In this document: piece by piece, positions 5,732-8,918 of the stretch
How positions within the stretch are numbered: the stretch's first letter is position 1
How the letters are laid out: each line of letters opens with the position of its first letter
NCBI GenBank assembly: GCA_029824495.1
Contig: JALGXY010000438.1
Coordinates: 1 to 8,918 of the forward strand
From: Fimbriimonadia bacterium
Lineage (GTDB): Bacteria; Armatimonadota; Fimbriimonadia; Fimbriimonadales; Fimbriimonadaceae
Direction: 5' to 3'
DNA length: 8,918 nt
Notes under the pieces: model-generated
Database searches by the model: none
What the model was told of the DNA's origin: nothing
Seen by the model: only the letters and a program-made list of their open reading frames with translations
Made by a program: the position numbers and the translations under genes

Positions 5732-6648
5732 GAATCTTTATCAGCCGCATGAGCGCTCTGGGTGATGTGATCTGCACACTGCCGACAGCCTGCGCCCTGA
5801 AGCGCGGCATGCCCGATTGCGAAATCGTTTGGGGTGTCGATCGGCGATTTGCGGGCATCCCCCCGCTCTGCAGCAGCATCGACCAGGTCTGGACCGTTCC
5901 AAAAAAGCTCTCCGAAGCCCGAGAAGAAGGCAGGAAGCTGGGCCATTTCGACATCTCCCTTGATATGCAGGGGCTGCTGAAGTCGGCCATCGCCACGCGA
6001 TGCGTTTCAGCAGACCGAAGGCTCGGCTGTCACTGGCAGCGAGAAGGGGCTGGACTCTTCTCTCAAAAGGTTCTGCCTGACCCAACATCACTGCACATCA
6101 TCGACCAGAACGTCGATGTTGCCCGAGCGGTAGGTGGAGAAGGCGACCGAGCTGAGTTCAACCTCAAGCCTGCCGAAAAGGATGTCGAGGCTGTCCGCAG
6201 CAGGCTCGTCGACGTAGGAGTCGATCTGAACAAGCCGATGGTGCTGTTCAATGGCGGTGCCGGCTGGGTGACCAAGCGGTGGGCGCCAGAAAATTTTGTT
6301 TATACAGCCAACGCTGTAACTGAGGCGGGAGGTTGTGCGGTCTTCCTTGGCGCACCCAACGAGACGGTGATCTGGGATGAGCTCGTCGAAGCTGGGCTTT
6401 CAAGGGCACATTCGATGATCGGCAAAACCAACATTCCAGAGCTGGTCGCCCTGGTCGATCAGTGCACAGCTCACGTGGCAGGAGACACCGGCAGCACTCA
6501 CATCGCAGCCGCGCTGGACAAGCCAGCTTTTGGTGTCTATATGCTGACCCGGCCAGAGCGAACTGGACCGTACGGCCAGCGACATCGGTGCTTGACACTC
6601 GACAAAAAGGAGCTGACAGAGCAGCTCCTTTCTGAAGTGTTCGCTTAA
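5728..6648 (+). CDS. GT9-family glycosyltransferase (heptosyltransferase-like), copy 2
   Basis: Second GT9 enzyme of the operon, 306 residues, the usual length for WaaC/WaaF-type heptosyltransferases of the LPS inner core. It begins with ATG in an ATGA overlap with the previous gene, behind a good GGAGGAG, so the two are translationally coupled. Motifs: RMSALGD with Asp13 (catalytic in WaaC), LDMQG (78-82), the nucleotide loop GGAGWVTKRWAPENF (176-190) with Lys183, and GDTGSTH (252-258) that holds the ADP-sugar. These motifs are closer to WaaC/WaaF than those of copy 1, so the two copies probably have different donors or positions rather than being a recent duplication. The last codons carry an inverted repeat that serves as terminator for the opposing operon. 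Exact specificity is not determinable. Confidence 0.92.
   Translation: MRIFISRMSALGDVICTLPTACALKRGMPDCEIVWGVDRRFAGIPPLCSSIDQVWTVPKKLSEAREEGRKLGHFDISLDMQGLLKSAIATRCVSADRRLGCHWQREGAGLFSQKVLPDPTSLHIIDQNVDVARAVGGEGDRAEFNLKPAEKDVEAVRSRLVDVGVDLNKPMVLFNGGAGWVTKRWAPENFVYTANAVTEAGGCAVFLGAPNETVIWDELVEAGLSRAHSMIGKTNIPELVALVDQCTAHVAGDTGSTHIAAALDKPAFGVYMLTRPERTGPYGQRHRCLTLDKKELTEQLLSEVFA
6604..6631 (-). terminator. Intrinsic terminator of the fmt/J-propeller operon, inside the opposing GT9 gene
   Basis: AAAGGAGCTG (6606-6615) and CAGCTCCTTT (6622-6631) form a perfect 10-bp stem around a 6-base loop. Read on the minus strand the stem runs into TTTTT (6608-6604), the usual intrinsic-terminator layout, about 23-50 bp beyond the stop of the propeller gene (6654). 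Read on the plus strand it would act before the stop of the GT9 gene (6646-6648) and has only TTTCT after it, so it is assigned to the minus strand. Confidence 0.7.
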
Positions 6649-6653
6649 GCGCC

Positions 6654-8270
6654 CTACTTCTCCGACTGCGGGGAGAAGATCGGCATCTTGTAGTCGAGAT
6701 CTGTGTCTGAGATCTTTGTCAGCAGTGAGCCGTCGCGATTTGTCACGTAGACATGCCGTCGTCCAGAAGCCGCATCCTCCTTCAAGAAGGTGATCTTCTG
6801 GCCATCCGGGTGCCAACTCGGGCTGTATGCAGGCTCAGTGACGTTCAGCGGCATCGTCGGCAGAGGCTCCATCTGGAACCAGATCGGAATGTCCTCGCGG
6901 AGCTGCAACGACCAGTGAACTGCCGGATCGAACATGGCGCCCCATGGCCACTTTCCTGTCGCATCGGGAGCAGGATTCGGCTGCATCAGCGAGTACTGGT
7001 AGATCGGAGCGATCGCAAGTCCGTACGACTTGAAATTACCGTCGGTCATTTTTCCGACAGAGACAACAAATTCTTCGCCGCTTGGCGAGATTTTCGGATC
7101 AGCAACGGCTGCGTCGTGGGTGCGCGAAAAGAAGAGCGCAGCCTGGCTGCCTTCGTCGTTCATGACAAACAGTCCATGCAGATACGGAATCACCGGCTGG
7201 CCGTCGACAAGAAACTCCGGCGGAATCTGATCTGGATCTGGGAACTGGTAGTTGATCTGTGAGACGATCACAGTCGATCCATCTGGTGAGATATCGAAGT
7301 CGACCGTCTCGCCCGCGAACATCGGCGCAGGAGGAGCCATCTCTCCATTCGGGCCGGTCTGCATCGGGACGACGATAAACACCTCGCCTCCATCACGCCT
7401 CATGATCGCGTAGATCAGATCTCGGTTCTTCGACCACCGTGCCTTCTTAAAGCTGGTGCCGATATCTTTGTAGATCTCCATCATCGAGATCCGGCCGCCC
7501 TCGGCATCCTGCATTCCTTCGCCAGAGCTGGGAGGGAGTACGCCGATCAGATTCTGGCCGCGCGGGTTGTATTCCATCACCTTGCCGCCCATGACGAGCA
7601 GGCCAAGCTTGTCTCGTTCAGGATCGCCTAAGTCGGAGAAGATCGGTACGGACTGGCTCTGGTTTCCTCCAGAACGACGCTCCACTTTGTTGGCGACAGG
7701 ACGCCATCGATAGATGTTGTTGGCCAAGGCATCACGGTTGCTGGAAATGTAGACATGGCTGCCGTTTGCGCTCCAGCTCAATCCTCTGTCCTCAACACCC
7801 TTTTCATAGCCTGACGCGGAGGTCTTTTTGCCGTCTTTGTCAAAGATGACCGCTTGATAGCCTGAGTCGGTCATTTCGAGAGCCGTGATCATTCCCGCCG
7901 TATCGACAAGCTCGTTCTCAGCCGGATCGACCGCCCACTTGCGGAACCAGTCGTATCCCATGAACAGGCCCACAATCACCAGCGCCAGAACAATGCCTCG
8001 GCCGAGAAGTCTCTTCTTGGTTCCGGTCAGCTCTTCCGACTTCATGAACGCTTTAACGTCGCTCGACTTCGAGGGGCCGGCGGTTTCGGCATCGTAGGCT
8101 GCTCGCTTATCAGGGTCTCCCAAAATCTCTGCAGCTTCTTGGAACGAATCGTCACCACCTGATTCGCCGTCGTCTGATTCGACCTCAGCCTGCCGCTTGC
8201 TGATAGCCGCTTCGATCTCCTCTGCAGTTGCAGATCGATCGACACCCAGAATCTTGTAAAGGTCTTTCAT
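6654..8270 (-). CDS. Membrane protein: degenerate J-like domain + TM helix + PD40/TolB-type beta-propeller
   Basis: Function not recognised; 538 residues. Residues 1-63 resemble a DnaJ J-domain: LYKILGVDRSATAEEIEAAI at the front and AEILGDPDKRAAYD at the end. The HPD tripeptide that drives Hsp70 is absent, replaced by an acidic stretch (about 29-41). A basic KKR (85-87) precedes one membrane helix (about 89-107). The remaining 430 residues look like a six-bladed-type propeller of WD40-like PD40 repeats as in TolB: SWSANGSHVYIS (165-176), ARWSKNRDLIYAI (277-289), FDISPDGSTVIVS (325-337), KISPSGEEFVVS (393-404), PSWHPDGQKITFL (484-496), MPIFSPQ (529-535). Topology inferred: J-like part cytoplasmic, propeller periplasmic. 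The start is secure: ATG in an ATGA overlap with the fmt stop, preceded by AGAGGA. Coupling to fmt suggests co-expression but does not show a shared task. It may be a sensor or scaffold in the periplasm. Confidence 0.85.
   Translation of the reverse strand: MKDLYKILGVDRSATAEEIEAAISKRQAEVESDDGESGGDDSFQEAAEILGDPDKRAAYDAETAGPSKSSDVKAFMKSEELTGTKKRLLGRGIVLALVIVGLFMGYDWFRKWAVDPAENELVDTAGMITALEMTDSGYQAVIFDKDGKKTSASGYEKGVEDRGLSWSANGSHVYISSNRDALANNIYRWRPVANKVERRSGGNQSQSVPIFSDLGDPERDKLGLLVMGGKVMEYNPRGQNLIGVLPPSSGEGMQDAEGGRISMMEIYKDIGTSFKKARWSKNRDLIYAIMRRDGGEVFIVVPMQTGPNGEMAPPAPMFAGETVDFDISPDGSTVIVSQINYQFPDPDQIPPEFLVDGQPVIPYLHGLFVMNDEGSQAALFFSRTHDAAVADPKISPSGEEFVVSVGKMTDGNFKSYGLAIAPIYQYSLMQPNPAPDATGKWPWGAMFDPAVHWSLQLREDIPIWFQMEPLPTMPLNVTEPAYSPSWHPDGQKITFLKEDAASGRRHVYVTNRDGSLLTKISDTDLDYKMPIFSPQSEK
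6657..6678 (+). terminator. Hairpin after the GT9 operon, without a T-run
   Basis: CTTCTCC (6657-6663) and GGAGAAG (6672-6678) form a 7-bp stem with an 8-base loop, 9 bp after the stop of the second GT9 gene and inside the last codons of the opposing propeller gene. The bases after it are not T-rich, so termination at this site would need another factor. It could also be chance within coding sequence. Confidence 0.25.
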
Positions 8271-8918
8271 CGTTCCTCTGATTTCAAACAGTCACCGGGC
8301 TTCAATCGTGCCCCATTCGCAAAGTCTGCACCGCTCACCGGCTTGCGCCCTTCCGGCTGAACTTCGCTCAGCATTAAACCACCTGATCGAAAACCGACCA
8401 CCAGATCTGGTTTGACCTGGTCGACGATTCCCGGAGCCGCCTGGCAGCTCTCTGCCATTCGGGCCCGCTTGATTTTAATCCTTCCTAAAGATGTCTGCAG
8501 GGATGAGCCGGGAAAAGGCGTCACCGCTCTGTGCCGCCGGTAGGCATCTTCCGCATCCATCTCAAAATCCAGATGTGTATCGGAAGGCTTGATCTTCTTG
8601 GCGTAGACAGCCTGATCATCATCCTGCGCGGTCTTTGCTGCGCTGCCGTCTGCAATGCGCGGCATCCACTCAAACGCCATATTCCCAGCGAGTTCAGCCA
8701 GCCGATCAAAGAGCTCCCCTGCTGTCTCATCAGGGCCGATTTGAACCGTTTCAATGGCGATGATATCGCCCGTATCGAGCCCCTCATCCATCTGCATCAG
8801 GGTGATGCCGGTCTCCTTGTCGCCTGCTTCAATTGCCCGCTGAATCGGGGCTGCTCCTCGCCACTTCGGAAGGATTGAACCGTGGAGATTGATCGACCCG
8901 TGCCTGGCTGACTCCAGC
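8267..8918 (-). CDS. fmt: Methionyl-tRNA formyltransferase Fmt, C-terminal part (N-terminus outside the window)
   Basis: Enzyme that formylates Met-tRNAfMet with 10-formyl-THF to make the initiator. About 216 C-terminal residues are in the window, and the frame is open to the edge at 8917. The visible part begins in the catalytic domain: INLHGSILPKWRGAAPIQ contains the conserved Asn and His of the formyltransferase active site and the SLLP-type loop, and MDEGLDTGDI contains the catalytic Asp. The C-terminal OB-like domain follows (KKIKPSDTHLDF, AVTPFPGSS). Roughly 100 N-terminal residues, including most of the THF-binding half, lie beyond the window. The TGA at 8269-8267 overlaps the ATG of the propeller gene. 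In many genomes def lies upstream of fmt; that cannot be checked here. Confidence 0.95.
   Translation of the reverse strand, partial: LESARHGSINLHGSILPKWRGAAPIQRAIEAGDKETGITLMQMDEGLDTGDIIAIETVQIGPDETAGELFDRLAELAGNMAFEWMPRIADGSAAKTAQDDDQAVYAKKIKPSDTHLDFEMDAEDAYRRHRAVTPFPGSSLQTSLGRIKIKRARMAESCQAAPGIVDQVKPDLVVGFRSGGLMLSEVQPEGRKPVSGADFANGARLKPGDCLKSEER

Noticed and set aside
1..8918. CRISPR arrays, tRNA or rRNA genes, insertion sequences, phage or defence genes
   Set aside because: No regularly spaced repeats, cloverleaf-like segments, transposase motifs or defence-type domains were seen; all sizeable sequence is accounted for by the listed genes.
1..8918. Apparent frequency of GATC and CGATC motifs
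   Set aside because: They look common by eye, but I cannot count against expectation here, and codon preference for Asp/Ile/Arg could explain it.

Overview
This window reads as part of the chromosome of a diderm (LPS-bearing) bacterium. It is moderately GC-rich and almost wholly coding, with short or overlapping gene junctions. No tRNA, rRNA, CRISPR array, insertion sequence or phage gene was seen. The lipid A and LPS genes (lpxK, an LpxL-type acyltransferase, two GT9 heptosyltransferase-like genes, an LptC-like lipoprotein) establish the outer membrane. The phylum cannot be fixed from the sequence alone.

Layout: (1) Minus strand, 1-2896, transcribed right to left: a broken mtaB (tRNA methylthiotransferase), rlmN (23S rRNA/tRNA m2A methyltransferase), an LptC-like lipoprotein, and the first four codons of a further gene in an ATGA overlap, possibly lptA. 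(2) A 62-bp divergent intergenic region, 2897-2958. (3) Plus strand, 2959-6648: lpxK, LpxL-like acyltransferase, GT9 glycosyltransferase 1, GT9 glycosyltransferase 2, tightly packed and probably one operon for lipid A completion and inner-core sugar addition. (4) Minus strand, 6654-8918: the C-terminal part of fmt (Met-tRNA formyltransferase), then by ATGA overlap a membrane protein joining a degenerate J-like domain to a periplasmic PD40-type beta-propeller. The two convergent operons end 5 bp apart, and the best intrinsic terminator for the minus operon lies inside the 3' coding end of the opposing GT9 gene.

How the genes work together: the plus operon and the leftward lptC/lptA? genes together cover late lipid A synthesis, core glycosylation and LPS transport. 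mtaB, rlmN and fmt belong to the translation apparatus. The propeller protein has no assigned role.

Most notable points: mtaB has lost roughly 85 bp containing its conserved HLHIPxQSG region and changes frame there. Two LPS genes (the lptC-like gene and GT9 gene 1) have a GGGAGGG Shine-Dalgarno sequence placed before ATC or ATA instead of ATG. The rlmN GTG start sits in the GUGA tetraloop of a 7-bp GC-rich hairpin. The J-like domain lacks HPD and is fused to a membrane-anchored propeller. I found no clear new defence or mobile system.
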